Assembly: GCA_029624765.1 (NCBI GenBank)
Contig: JARSSO010000062.1
Coordinates: 1 to 39,441 of the forward strand
From: Candidatus Contendibacter sp.
GTDB lineage: Bacteria > Pseudomonadota > Gammaproteobacteria > Competibacterales > Competibacteraceae
DNA length: 39,441 nucleotides
Direction of reading: 5' to 3'
The notes under the pieces were generated by a model. The model saw only the letters and a program-made list of their open reading frames with translations, was not told the origin of the DNA and did no database searches. Positions 16,534 through 25,540 of this stretch are shown here, piece by piece. Position 1 is the first letter of the stretch, and every line of letters begins with the position of its first letter. A program made the translations under genes and the position numbers.

Positions 16534-19428
16534 TCAGGCCGGCGCTTTCTTGAGCAGAGCCGGAATGTCGTGCGAGGGCACTGGGCGGCTCAAATAGTAA
16601 CCCTGGATTTCATCGCATTGATTGGACCTCAAAAACGCCAGTTGCGTCTCGTCTTCCACCCCCTCGGCGATCACGGTCAGACGCAGGCTGTGCGCCATGG
16701 CGATGATCGCCAGCGTGATGGCGGCGTCCTCGCGCCGGGTCGCGATTTCGCGCAGAAAAGACTTGTCGATTTTCAACTGATCGATGGGAAACTGCTTCAG
16801 ATAACTCAGGGAGGAATAACCGGTGCCAAAATCGTCGATGGACAGTTTGACGCCGATGGCCTTGAGCGCGTGCATGATCGCGATGCTGCCCGTCATGTCC
16901 TTCATCACCAGGCTTTCGGTAATTTCCAGGTCCAGGTAACAAGGTTCGAGACCGGTTTCCCGCAAGATTCGGGCTACCACGTCCGCCGCTTCGGGCCGGA
17001 GAAACTGGCGGGGCGACATGTTCACCCCCATGCGCAACAGGGGCAATCCCTGCCGTTCCCAGGTCTTCGCCTGCTGGCAAGCGGTTCGAAGCACCCATTC
17101 GCCGATGACCTCGATCAGGCCGGTTTCCTCGGCCAACGGAATGAAATCCGGTGGCGGAATCATGCCGCGCTGCGGATGGCGCCAGCGCAGCAGCGCCTCG
17201 ACGCCGACGATGCGGCCCAGGCGCAAATCCATTTGCGGCTGGTAATGCAGATCCATCTCCTGGCGCTCCAGGGCGCGGCGCAAGTCCTGTTCCATCATCA
17301 GCCGTTCCAGGGTGCGGACATGGAGGTCGCGCGCGTAAAACTGGATGCCGTCGCGGCCGTTTTCCTTGGCGCGATACACGGCGATATCGGCGTTTTTCAA
17401 CAGCGTTTCCACATCCTCGCCATCCCTGGGAAACAGGCAGACCCCGATACTGGCGGTGACGAAACACTCGTGGCCCTCGATCTGGAAGGGGACCTTCAGC
17501 GTTTTCAGGAGCTTGCGGGCGAAATCGGCTACTCGTTCCTCTTGATGCAAGTCCTCCAGCACGCAGACGAACTCGTCGCCGCCCACGCGGGCGATGGTGT
17601 CTTCCTGGCGCCCGCAGTCCAGCAGGCGGACCGCCACCGCCCGCAGCAACGCATCGCCGGCGGTATGACCCAGGCTTTCGTTGACTTTCTTGAAGTGATC
17701 CAGATCCACGAACAACAGCGCCAGGCTGTGACTGGCGCGCCGAGCGCGGGTGATGGCGTGCCGGAGGCGGTCCCGCAACAGATCGAGGTTGGGCAGGTGC
17801 GTCAGCGCATCGTGGGTCGCCTGATAAACCATCTGCTCGGTCAGGCGGTGGGTCTCGGTGACGTCGCTCAGCGCCAGGACGACGCCCGAAATCCGTCCTT
17901 GCGGATCGCGCAGGGGCGCCGCCGAGGCGCGGACGGCGTAGCGCTGACCGATGCCGTTGATGAGGAAGCCGGGTTCGGGCAGCTTGACCGGCTGGCCCTG
18001 TTCCAGACACTGGGCGACCAGATCCAAACCCGTGCGTCGGTCCTGTTCGTCGGCGATCTGGAACAGGACGCCCAAGGGTTGTCCGCGCCGCGCCGCCGCT
18101 GGGCCGCCGAGCAGCATTTCGGCGACCGGATTCAGCGAGCGCACGACGCCCTTGACGTCGGTGGCGATCACGGCGTCGCCGATGGAGTCCAGGGTGACCT
18201 GGGCGCGCTCCTTCTGCGCGAAGAGCGAGCGGACCATCCGCCGCAGGCGTTGCCAGCTCCACAACGGAAAACTCAGTCCCTGAACCAGAAGCGCCGCCGC
18301 TGGCGGGAACCAGTAGCGCGAGCCGTGCAGCAACGCGAAGCTGCTGGCGAGAGTAAGCAACAGGGCCAGTCCGGCCAGCGGCAATGTCCAGCGCAGCGGG
18401 CAAACCGCGTACAGGGCCAGCGGCAGCAGGACGAGTATCCCCGTCAGCGCCAGGGACCAGCCGGTCGGCAACGGCCGGACGGTCAAATCCCGCCGCAGGG
18501 CATCGAGCACGTTGGCGTTGAATTCCACGCCGGACATGGGCCGCGTCAGTCCGGAAACCGGGGTCGGCAGCGCATCGCCCAGACCGGGCGCGGTCGCGCC
18601 AACCAAAACGAACTGGTTGCGCAGGATCGCTGGGGAGACGGCCCCACGCAGCACGTCGCGGTAGGAAATCTGGTGAAAATGGCCCGGCGGACCGGCGAAG
18701 GGGATCAGAACCCGGTAATCGCGGCGCCAGACGTAGGGGGATGGCGAGTCGGATAATACGGCGGCCCGCTGGCCGGGCAGCGTTCGTTCGGCGGTGGAAT
18801 CGGTCAATTCCAGCAGAGCCAGGGCCAGGGTAGGCCAGCGGGGCGAGCCCAGACCGGCTTTCAGGTAAACGCCGCGGGCGATATTGTCCGAGTCCAGCTC
18901 CACGTCGACGTGTCCCAGACCGGCGACCGCCGACGCCAGCGCCGGAATGGGCAAGGTTTCCAGCAACTGGCCGTTCAGGCGGCTTTGCTCGTTAAGCACC
19001 GGCAGAATCACGCGGCGGTTGCTGGCCAGCGCGTCCGCCAGCTCCGCGTCCGCCGCGGGATCGGTCGCGTCGGGTTCGGCGAAAACGATGTCCAGGGCGA
19101 TCGCCTTCGCCCCCGCCGCGCCGAGGGCGCGAACCAGTTCGGCGTGCGTGCGGCGCGACCACGGCCAGCGGCCGATCTCCCGCAGGCTTTGTTCGTCGAC
19201 GGCGACGATGACGATGTCGTCGGCCGGCGCGCGGGACCAGGCCGCCAGGTTCCAGTCGTAGAACAACCAGTCCCAGCGATAAAGCGCGTTGGTGTGGACC
19301 AGGACGAGCGCAACCGTGGTCAGGGTCAGCGCCAAACCGATCTTTTTGAGCCATCCGGCGCGCGATCGGACCGCTGGGTTCATCGGGCCAGGATCAGGAT
19401 CGGGAAAACCGCCAGGCTCATGAACCAA
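16534..19428 (-). CDS. CHASE2-PAS-GGDEF-EAL membrane c-di-GMP enzyme
   Basis: The 964-residue protein has one N-terminal membrane helix (about 27-46) and a periplasmic CHASE2 sensor (about 50-320; IVIVAVDEQSLREIGRWPWS). Three further helices (about 325-400) precede a PAS domain (about 415-530; LDSIGDAVIATDVKGVVRSL). A GGDEF domain follows with intact RVGGDEF motif, then an EAL domain with VGVEALLRW, DDFGTGYSSLSYLKQF and DKSFL. Both catalytic motifs look intact, so it may both make and degrade c-di-GMP. The start at 19428 has an AAGG site; ATG 19383 is an alternative. It lies 24 bases after the FecR/LysM gene and 11 before the MotA-like gene. Confidence 0.93.
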   Translation of the reverse strand: MVHEPGGFPDPDPGPMNPAVRSRAGWLKKIGLALTLTTVALVLVHTNALYRWDWLFYDWNLAAWSRAPADDIVIVAVDEQSLREIGRWPWSRRTHAELVRALGAAGAKAIALDIVFAEPDATDPAADAELADALASNRRVILPVLNEQSRLNGQLLETLPIPALASAVAGLGHVDVELDSDNIARGVYLKAGLGSPRWPTLALALLELTDSTAERTLPGQRAAVLSDSPSPYVWRRDYRVLIPFAGPPGHFHQISYRDVLRGAVSPAILRNQFVLVGATAPGLGDALPTPVSGLTRPMSGVEFNANVLDALRRDLTVRPLPTGWSLALTGILVLLPLALYAVCPLRWTLPLAGLALLLTLASSFALLHGSRYWFPPAAALLVQGLSFPLWSWQRLRRMVRSLFAQKERAQVTLDSIGDAVIATDVKGVVRSLNPVAEMLLGGPAAARRGQPLGVLFQIADEQDRRTGLDLVAQCLEQGQPVKLPEPGFLINGIGQRYAVRASAAPLRDPQGRISGVVLALSDVTETHRLTEQMVYQATHDALTHLPNLDLLRDRLRHAITRARRASHSLALLFVDLDHFKKVNESLGHTAGDALLRAVAVRLLDCGRQEDTIARVGGDEFVCVLEDLHQEERVADFARKLLKTLKVPFQIEGHECFVTASIGVCLFPRDGEDVETLLKNADIAVYRAKENGRDGIQFYARDLHVRTLERLMMEQDLRRALERQEMDLHYQPQMDLRLGRIVGVEALLRWRHPQRGMIPPPDFIPLAEETGLIEVIGEWVLRTACQQAKTWERQGLPLLRMGVNMSPRQFLRPEAADVVARILRETGLEPCYLDLEITESLVMKDMTGSIAIMHALKAIGVKLSIDDFGTGYSSLSYLKQFPIDQLKIDKSFLREIATRREDAAITLAIIAMAHSLRLTVIAEGVEDETQLAFLRSNQCDEIQGYYLSRPVPSHDIPALLKKAPA

Positions 19429-19452
19429 CGCCTTGAAAGCGCCGCGAGCCGC

Positions 19453-20601
19453 TTATTTGTAGATGTATCTATTCTCATCTTCCTCGAAGTCCTGTCCAGG
19501 CGAGGCGTGGAAACGGAACCGGTACTGGGCGTCGCGTCCCTCCAGCCCCTTGTCGTCGATGCCGCGAATCCGGGCGATATACTCGCCGTCCGGCAAGGCC
19601 GGCCCGACTGGATTCAGCATCAGCGTGAGCGCGTCGGTGGCCTCCCGCCCGTCGCTCTTGAGCGCCGGCAGGAGCGTATCGAGCAACAGCCCCTTGAACG
19701 GGTCGGCCGGTACGAGTTGCGCGCGATAGGCCGCCGCGCCCTCCAACGGGAAAAAGCGCAACTGGACCGGCCAGCGCGTCACCACCGGCGGCCGTTCGCC
19801 CAGTTTGGGCGGCGGCAACAGCGGCACCGGCGGCAACGGCGCCTGACCGGTTTCGGCCAGGGAGCCAAACCCCTGCTTGACCGTCCGGGTGGTCTGGCGG
19901 CCCTGGAACGCCACGGCTCCTTCCAACACTTCCGTTCGCGCCGTGGCCTCGGCCGGGTCCATGCCGATCCGGTAGCGGGTGCCGCGTACCGCCGAGGTAG
20001 CGGCGGGCGTCGAAATCTCGTAGCGGGAGCCGGCCTCGGTCCGCGGTCTGACCTGGCTTTCCACCCGGCCTTGCAGCAGACGGACCCGGGTATCCGCGAA
20101 GCGGGTCGGACCGTAGGCGCTCAGGGTGTCCATGCGCAATTCGCTGCCGGCTTGCAGCAATACGCGGGAGCCATCGCGAAACTCCAGGCCGGCCGCGCCA
20201 TCGGGACCGGTCAGCAGCGTATCGCCGGTTTGCAGCGACTGCCCCGGATGGACGGCGACGGTCTGGCCCGTGGCCGCGATCACGGCGCTGACCTCGCCCC
20301 GCGTGCTCAAAACCTGAACCTTGGCGGGCAGGCGCTTGAGCCAGGGGATGGGAATGCGCAACTTCATCCCCGGCGGCAGGCGCGTCGGGTCGGCGACCCC
20401 GTTGAGCGTCTGTAGCCTCGACCAGTAGTCGGTGCGGATCAGATAATCGGCGGAGACGCCCAACAAGGTGTCGCCGGGACGCACGGTGTAGAGCCATTCC
20501 TCCGAATGCGCCGCGGTCATGGCCAACAACGCCGAGGATAAAAGGCCACTGATCAAAAACAGCTTGGCTTTGCCGGGAGTCGTTCGCCAGACGGTTCGCA
20601 T
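19453..20601 (-). CDS. LysM- and FecR-domain exported protein
   Basis: From ATG 20601 (AGGG site upstream) the 382-residue product begins with a signal peptide (LFLISGLLSSALLAMTAAHS). A LysM domain follows (EWLYTVRPGDTLLGVSADYL, LPPGMKLRIPI), suggesting peptidoglycan or glycan binding. A FecR domain is next (GDTLLTGPDGAAGLEFRDGS, STPAATSAVRGTRYRIG). The remainder holds a Pro-rich linker and an Ig-like C-terminal region (LPDGEYIARIRGIDDKGLEG). FecR/LysM proteins are often encoded next to CHASE2 proteins, as here, and may deliver an envelope signal to the CHASE2 sensor. An ATG at 20658 is a less likely start. Confidence 0.88.
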   Translation of the reverse strand: MRTVWRTTPGKAKLFLISGLLSSALLAMTAAHSEEWLYTVRPGDTLLGVSADYLIRTDYWSRLQTLNGVADPTRLPPGMKLRIPIPWLKRLPAKVQVLSTRGEVSAVIAATGQTVAVHPGQSLQTGDTLLTGPDGAAGLEFRDGSRVLLQAGSELRMDTLSAYGPTRFADTRVRLLQGRVESQVRPRTEAGSRYEISTPAATSAVRGTRYRIGMDPAEATARTEVLEGAVAFQGRQTTRTVKQGFGSLAETGQAPLPPVPLLPPPKLGERPPVVTRWPVQLRFFPLEGAAAYRAQLVPADPFKGLLLDTLLPALKSDGREATDALTLMLNPVGPALPDGEYIARIRGIDDKGLEGRDAQYRFRFHASPGQDFEEDENRYIYK

Positions 20602-20729
20602 GCTGGATATCCCTGATCTTGTGGTATCTGGAGATGAAGCCGTGGTCGGCCAGGGCATACATTTCTCGGCCAGCCATCACGCGCCGGTTCCACGTATGGA
20701 AACCGATGATACCGCTTTCAGGAGGCGTT

Positions 20730-20834
20730 ATGAAAACCCCCAGCCCAAAGGTAGAAAAAGGACCGGGAGTGCGAATGGCTTTTTGGTCGACCCGCCCGCC
20801 AGGGACGGCCCGACACGTTCTAGGGTCGCTGTAA
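20730..20834 (+). CDS. Possible small ORF with consensus ribosome site
   Basis: A perfect AGGAGG (20720-20725) precedes ATG 20730 by four bases. The frame codes 34 residues (MKTPSPKVEKGPGVRMAFWS, then TRPPGTARHVLGSL) and overlaps the 3' end of the nitroreductase gene on the other strand. No family is recognised. It could be a real leader or small protein, or the remains of a longer gene. Confidence 0.25.
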   Translation: MKTPSPKVEKGPGVRMAFWSTRPPGTARHVLGSL

Positions 20835-21428
20835 CTCCCGGCCCCAACCACCCTCGAACACGAAGCGATCCAGGGGCTTGCGTTCCCGCGGCGCCAGTTC
20901 CCGCTCGCGCAGCGCGTCCGGCAACGCCTCGACCGGTCCGGGATGCCCGACCGCGATCATCGCCATGCAGGCATGATCGGCGGGAATGTTGAAGCGAGCC
21001 GTGGCCTGTTCCGCGTCGAAACCGCCCATCTGGTGTGCCACCAGACCCAGCGCGGCGGCCTGCAGGCAAAGATTTTCGCTGGCCGCGCCGGTATCGTGCT
21101 GCGCCCAGCGGTTCGGCTTATCGTTGTGGCCGAAGTTGGGGTCCGCCATCGACAGCAACAGGATCGGCGCATTCCTGACCCACGCCTGATTTCCCTCGGC
21201 CAGGCATTCGAAGGCTTGACGCCAGCCCGCCGAATCGCGGAACCGGTCCCAGACCAGATAGCGCCATGGTTGATCGCCAAAGCAGGACGGCGCCCAGCGG
21301 GCCGCTTCCAACAATGCCAGCAGGTGCTCCCGGCTGACTGGTCGATCCGGGTCGATGGCGCGCGGACTCCAGCGGCGGGCAATCAGTTCAGCGATGGGCG
21401 GTTGCGTGACGGCGGGCTTTTCAAACAT
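20820..21428 (-). CDS. Nitroreductase family protein
   Basis: From ATG 21428 the 202-residue protein shows the FMN-dependent nitroreductase pattern: AELIARRWSPRAIDPDRPVS, HLLALLEAARWAPSCFGDQP and WRYLVW. Later come SENLCLQAAALGLVAHQMGG and the C-terminal MAMIAVGHPG. These dimeric flavoenzymes reduce nitro groups, quinones or other acceptors with NAD(P)H; the natural substrate is usually unknown. It is divergent from the thioesterase gene with about 100 bases between. The same frame stays open upstream through the antisense of the next two genes, which is a high-GC artefact, so the ATG at 21428 is preferred. Confidence 0.9.
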   Translation of the reverse strand: MFEKPAVTQPPIAELIARRWSPRAIDPDRPVSREHLLALLEAARWAPSCFGDQPWRYLVWDRFRDSAGWRQAFECLAEGNQAWVRNAPILLLSMADPNFGHNDKPNRWAQHDTGAASENLCLQAAALGLVAHQMGGFDAEQATARFNIPADHACMAMIAVGHPGPVEALPDALRERELAPRERKPLDRFVFEGGWGRELQRP

Positions 21429-21530
21429 GGGGTTCTCCACAAGTAAGGTTTGCGATTCTGTAGACCACGCCCACCCGAAAAAAGCGACAATGACCGAAAT
21501 TTCCTCGACGCCTTCAGCAAGGAGCCCGCC

Positions 21531-21989
21531 ATGTCCCGCCAGCAGGAACTGAACGATTACCTGACCCGCCATGTCCCGTTGTTTCGGGCCATGCAAGCGC
21601 GCGTGGAGCACGCCGACCCGAACCGGCTGGCGCTGACCGCGCCGCTGGAGCCTAATGCCAACGACAAGGGCACCGCGTTCGGCGGCTCGATGGCGGCCAT
21701 CGCCGCGCTGACCGGCTGGGCGATCACCACGCTCACCTTGCGCGAGCACGGCGAAACCGCCGAGATCGTGATCACTGACAGTACGCTGCAATTCCTGCGG
21801 CCGGTGCGGGAAACCATCGTCGCCGAATGCGTCCCGCCGGACGCGGCGGCGGTGGAGAAATTCATCCAGCGTTACCGCCAGCGCGGCAAGACCCGTTGGA
21901 CGGTCGAGGTCGTCGTTCGCGCCGACGGCGAGCTGGCGATGACCTTCAGCGGGCAGTACGGCATCTTCAAGGCCGAATCGACGGTCTGA
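21531..21989 (+). CDS. YiiD C-terminal-type thioesterase
   Basis: From ATG 21531, behind AAGGAG six bases upstream, the 152-residue protein matches the putative thioesterase (YiiD C-terminal) domain with hotdog fold. It shows RLALTAPLEPNANDKGTAFG, GSMAAIAALTGWAITTL, EIVITDSTLQFLRPV and WTVEVVVRADGELAMTFSGQ. Such proteins hydrolyse or bind acyl thioesters, probably acyl-CoA or acyl-ACP. In E. coli the domain is fused to an acetyltransferase; here it is stand-alone. pabB starts 18 bases after its stop on the same strand, so the two may share a transcript. Confidence 0.85.
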   Translation: MSRQQELNDYLTRHVPLFRAMQARVEHADPNRLALTAPLEPNANDKGTAFGGSMAAIAALTGWAITTLTLREHGETAEIVITDSTLQFLRPVRETIVAECVPPDAAAVEKFIQRYRQRGKTRWTVEVVVRADGELAMTFSGQYGIFKAESTV

Positions 21990-22007
21990 CCGGGTTTCCA
22001 GCGCGCC

Positions 22008-23747
22008 ATGCCAGATACCGCATTGATCCGGGAGGGCGGGCGCTGGCTCCGGTTCAGCGCGCCGACGCGGGTGGTGACGGCCAGGCGGCCGGACGAGGTA
22101 ATCCCGGCGCTGCGCGCCATCGAAACGGCCGTCGAGCGGCGCCGTCAATACGCGGTCGGCTTCATCGTCTACGAAGCCGCCGCCGCGTATGGGCTGGCCG
22201 TCCATGCCCCGCCGCCGGGCTTGCCGCTGCTCTGGTTCGGCTTTTACGAGAGCGTGGAAGCCACTGAAGCATGGTTGCCTGAATTCGCCCATTCGTCTCC
22301 GTCCGCTTCCCATTCGGTCGGTCCCTGGCGACCCGCGATCGGTCGGGCCGCTTACGCGGCGGTCGCCGGTCGCGTCAAGGACTATCTCGCGCGCGGCCAC
22401 AGCTACCAGGTGAACTACACCTTTCCGCTGCGCGCCGCGTTCGACGGCGAACCGCTGTCGTTCTTCGCCGATCTCGTGGCGGCGCAAGCGACCGAATACG
22501 CCGCTTTCATCGACGCTGGTCGATTTGCCGTCTGCTCGATCTCGCCGGAACTGTTTTTCCGGCTGGATGGCGAACGGCTGACCGCGAAACCGATGAAGGG
22601 AACGGCGGCGCGGGGGCGCACTCTGGCGGAGGACGAAACCCGAATCTCCGCATTGCGGCAATCGGAAAAGAACCGGGCCGAAAATCTGATGATCGTGGAC
22701 ATGCTGCGCAACGACCTGGGCCGGGTGGCCCGCGTGGGCAGCGTGACCGTGCCTCGGCTGTTCGAGGTGGAGCGCTACCCGACCCTGCTGCAAATGACCT
22801 CCACCGTGACCGCGCAAACCGGGGCTTCCGTGGCGGAAATTCTGGCGAGCCTGTTTCCCTGCGCCTCGATTAGCGGCGCCCCCAAGGTGCGCAGCATGGA
22901 AATCATCCGGGAACTGGAACCGCAACCGCGCGGCGTCTATACCGGCGCCATCGGCTTCATCGGTCCCGGACGACAGGCGCGGTTCAATGTAGCCATTCGC
23001 ACCGCGCTGATCGACCGCGAACGGCGACGGGCAACCTACGGCGTGGGCGGCGGTCTGGTTTGGGATTCGGACCCAGGGGACGAGTATGAGGAATGCCTGC
23101 TGAAGGCGCGCGTGCTGACCGAGCGGCGGTCTCCCTTTCGGTTGCTGGAATCGCTGTTGTGGGAACCGGATGCGGGCTATTTTCTTTTGAAGGCCCATCT
23201 GGCGCGGTTGGCGGACACGGCGGTTTATTTCGGTGTGCCGCTTGACCGGGCCGCCATCGAGGTTTGCCTGATCGAGCGGGCGTCCGCGTTGAGCGCGGCG
23301 AGCAAAGTCCGGCTGCTCGTCGGGCTGGACGGCGCGTTCGCCCTGGAAGCGGCGCCGTTGGCGCGGGAAGGGCCGCCGCCGATCCGGGTCGGTCTGGCCA
23401 GGACGCCAGTCGATTCAGGCGCGATCTGGCTGTATCACAAGACCACCCGGCGCGAGTTGTACGATGCCGCCCGCGCGTCGCGGCCGGATTGCGACGAGGC
23501 GATTCTGTGGAACGAGCGCGGCGAGCTGACCGAGGCCAGCGCGGCGAACCTGGCGCTGGACATGGACGGTGAATGGGTCACGCCGCCGATAACGAGTGGT
23601 CTGCTGGCCGGCACGTTTCGAGGCTGGCTGCTCGCCGCCGGTCAAATCCGGGAGCGCGTCCTGACCTTGGCCGATTTGCGCGCGGCTCGGCGCATCGCCT
23701 TGATCAACTCGGTGCGCAAATGGCGGGCGGCTTCTCTCGTTCCTTGA
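22008..23747 (+). CDS. pabB: Aminodeoxychorismate synthase component I fused to ADC lyase (PabB-PabC)
   Basis: The 579-residue protein joins two folate-pathway enzymes. Residues about 80-350 form the chorismate-binding domain (YQVNYTFPLRAAFDGEPLSF, KPMKGTAARGRTLAEDE, ENLMIVDMLRNDLGRVARVG, ISGAPKVRSMEIIRELEP, GVYTGAIGFIGPG). It makes 4-amino-4-deoxychorismate from chorismate and ammonia. Residues about 360-579 are a class IV aminotransferase fold (LLKAHLARLADTAVYFG, YHKTTRRELYD with the PLP lysine, ELTEASAANLAL), the lyase that releases p-aminobenzoate. The fusion is known in other bacteria. The glutaminase partner PabA is not in the window. Confidence 0.93.
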   Translation: MPDTALIREGGRWLRFSAPTRVVTARRPDEVIPALRAIETAVERRRQYAVGFIVYEAAAAYGLAVHAPPPGLPLLWFGFYESVEATEAWLPEFAHSSPSASHSVGPWRPAIGRAAYAAVAGRVKDYLARGHSYQVNYTFPLRAAFDGEPLSFFADLVAAQATEYAAFIDAGRFAVCSISPELFFRLDGERLTAKPMKGTAARGRTLAEDETRISALRQSEKNRAENLMIVDMLRNDLGRVARVGSVTVPRLFEVERYPTLLQMTSTVTAQTGASVAEILASLFPCASISGAPKVRSMEIIRELEPQPRGVYTGAIGFIGPGRQARFNVAIRTALIDRERRRATYGVGGGLVWDSDPGDEYEECLLKARVLTERRSPFRLLESLLWEPDAGYFLLKAHLARLADTAVYFGVPLDRAAIEVCLIERASALSAASKVRLLVGLDGAFALEAAPLAREGPPPIRVGLARTPVDSGAIWLYHKTTRRELYDAARASRPDCDEAILWNERGELTEASAANLALDMDGEWVTPPITSGLLAGTFRGWLLAAGQIRERVLTLADLRAARRIALINSVRKWRAASLVP

Positions 23748-23770
23748 GAAGCCGCGACAAGGTTCAACCA

Positions 23771-24208
23771 TCACTCCAACCGTAGCTGATCGCCGACCCG
23801 GATGCCGCGTCGCGCCGCCTCGCCGGCGTTGATTTCCAGAACGTAACGCACCGTGGCCGTCGCGCTGGGATAGACTGGGCAGGTGGGCGTGACGCAGGGC
23901 AGGACGCCGGCCTCGATTTGCAGCAAGCGACCGTCGGCGTCGAAATACAGCAGATCCAGGGCAATGTACGTATTCTTCATCCAGAACGCCGCCGGTCCCG
24001 GCGCCTGCACGAACAGCATTCCCCGATCCCGAGGCAGTTCCCGGCGGAACATCAGGCCGCGCGCGCGCTCCTCGACCGTTCGCGCCATTTCCACCTGAAA
24101 CGTCGCCGGCCCGACCGTGACCCGCGTCAACTCCAGAGCCAGCGCCAAACGGCCCCCCAGCGCGATTCCCATCATGATCGCGGCCATCAACAACCACAGG
24201 CGGTTCAT
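23771..24208 (-). CDS. DUF192 exported protein
   Basis: The 145-residue protein has a signal peptide or anchor (LWLLMAAIMMGIALGGRLAL) and the DUF192 domain: FQVEMARTVEERARGLMFRR, GMLFVQAPGPAAFWMKNTYI, LDLLYFDADGRLLQIEAG and VLEINAGEAARRGIRVGDQL. DUF192 proteins are small secreted or periplasmic beta-barrel-like proteins of unknown function. The gene is convergent with pabB (23 bases between stops) and divergent from tgt. Nothing unusual is visible in the sequence. Confidence 0.88.
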   Translation of the reverse strand: MNRLWLLMAAIMMGIALGGRLALALELTRVTVGPATFQVEMARTVEERARGLMFRRELPRDRGMLFVQAPGPAAFWMKNTYIALDLLYFDADGRLLQIEAGVLPCVTPTCPVYPSATATVRYVLEINAGEAARRGIRVGDQLRLE

Positions 24209-24336
24209 GCCATTTTCTCCTCAAATACAAAAGCGGCGTCGCGGGCGACAGCCCGGTCCGCCTTGTCAGACGGGTTCGGCGCCCGCAAGATAGCGTCTTT
24301 TCCAATCCAACCCAATCCCAAGACATTTGGATCGCG

Positions 24337-25443
24337 ATGGACTTCCAGGTATTTCAAACCGACGGCGCGGCCCGGCGCGGCCAACTGACTTTCGCCCGCG
24401 GCGCGGTGGCGACGCCGGCTTTCATGCCGGTGGGCACCTACGGCACGGTCAAGGCCATGACCCCGGAGGAGCTGCGCGCCAGCGGCGCCGAAATCATCCT
24501 GGGCAATACCTTTCACCTGATGCTGCGGCCTGGAACGACCGTGATTGAGCAGCACGGCGGTTTGCACGGTTTCATGCACTGGGACGGGCCGATCCTGACC
24601 GATTCCGGCGGCTTCCAGGTGTTCAGCCTGGCGGCGATCCGCAAGATCACCGAGGCCGGGGTCAGGTTCCAGTCGCCGGTGGACGGCGGCATGGTGTTCC
24701 TGGGGCCGGAGGAATCCATGGCGGTGCAGCGGGCGCTCGGTTCCGACATCGTGATGATCTTCGACGAATGCACCCCGTACCCGGCCACCGAAACCGAAGC
24801 GCGCCAGTCCATGGAACTGTCGCTGCGCTGGGCGCGGCGCAGCAAGGTCGCCCATGGCGATCACCCCGCCGCGCTGTTCAGCATCGTCCAGGGGGGCATG
24901 TATCCGCACCTGCGCCGGGTTTCCGCCGAGGGATTGCGCGCGCTCGGCTTCGACGGCTACGCCATCGGCGGGCTGGCGGTCGGCGAGCCGCTGGCGGAAC
25001 GGCTGGCGATGCTGGAATGCACCGCCCCGCTGCTGCCGGAAGACGCGCCGCGCTACCTGATGGGGGTCGGCAAGCCGGAAGACATCGTCGAGGCCACGCG
25101 GCGGGGTATCGACCTGTTCGATTGCGTGCTGCCGACCCGCAACGCCCGCAACGGCCATCTGTTCACCCATCATGGCGACATCCGCATCCGCAACAGTCGG
25201 TACCGCGCCGACACCCGGCCGCTGGACGAGACCTGCGGCTGCTACACCTGCCGGCACTACAGCCGCGCCTACCTGCGCCATCTGGATCGCTGCGGCGAAA
25301 TGCTCGGCGCGCGGCTCAACACCATTCATAACCTGCACTATTACCAGGACTTGATGCGCCAGTTGCGGGCGGCCATCGCCGAAGGCCGGCTGCAATCGTT
25401 CGCGGCGGATTTTTACGCGAAACGCGGCCAGGCCGCCGCGTGA
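24337..25443 (+). CDS. tgt: tRNA-guanine transglycosylase
   Basis: Exchanges guanine-34 for the queuosine precursor preQ1 in tRNAs for Asp, Asn, His and Tyr. The 368-residue protein begins MDFQVFQTDGAARRGQLTFA. It shows the active-site regions MPVGTYGTVKAMTPEEL, TDSGGFQVFSL and the nucleophile region GIDLFDCVLPTRNARNG. The zinc site CGCYTCRHYSRAYLRHL is intact. Length is close to E. coli Tgt (375). The usual neighbours queA and yajC-secDF are not present, so the gene has been moved from its common context. Confidence 0.97.
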   Translation: MDFQVFQTDGAARRGQLTFARGAVATPAFMPVGTYGTVKAMTPEELRASGAEIILGNTFHLMLRPGTTVIEQHGGLHGFMHWDGPILTDSGGFQVFSLAAIRKITEAGVRFQSPVDGGMVFLGPEESMAVQRALGSDIVMIFDECTPYPATETEARQSMELSLRWARRSKVAHGDHPAALFSIVQGGMYPHLRRVSAEGLRALGFDGYAIGGLAVGEPLAERLAMLECTAPLLPEDAPRYLMGVGKPEDIVEATRRGIDLFDCVLPTRNARNGHLFTHHGDIRIRNSRYRADTRPLDETCGCYTCRHYSRAYLRHLDRCGEMLGARLNTIHNLHYYQDLMRQLRAAIAEGRLQSFAADFYAKRGQAAA

Positions 25444-25540
25444 CCGGCAGGCCGACGCCCGCCCTTCCCACCGCGCCGTTGGCCCTCGGCCCGGAAGATC
25501 CGCCGAAACCGCCCGTAGCAAGAGAAATTCCGCGATCCGC

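Noticed and set aside
20820..23198. A 792-codon open frame on the minus strand
   Set aside because: Only its last 202 codons are a real gene (nitroreductase); the rest is antisense to the thioesterase and PabB-PabC genes, common in GC-rich DNA.
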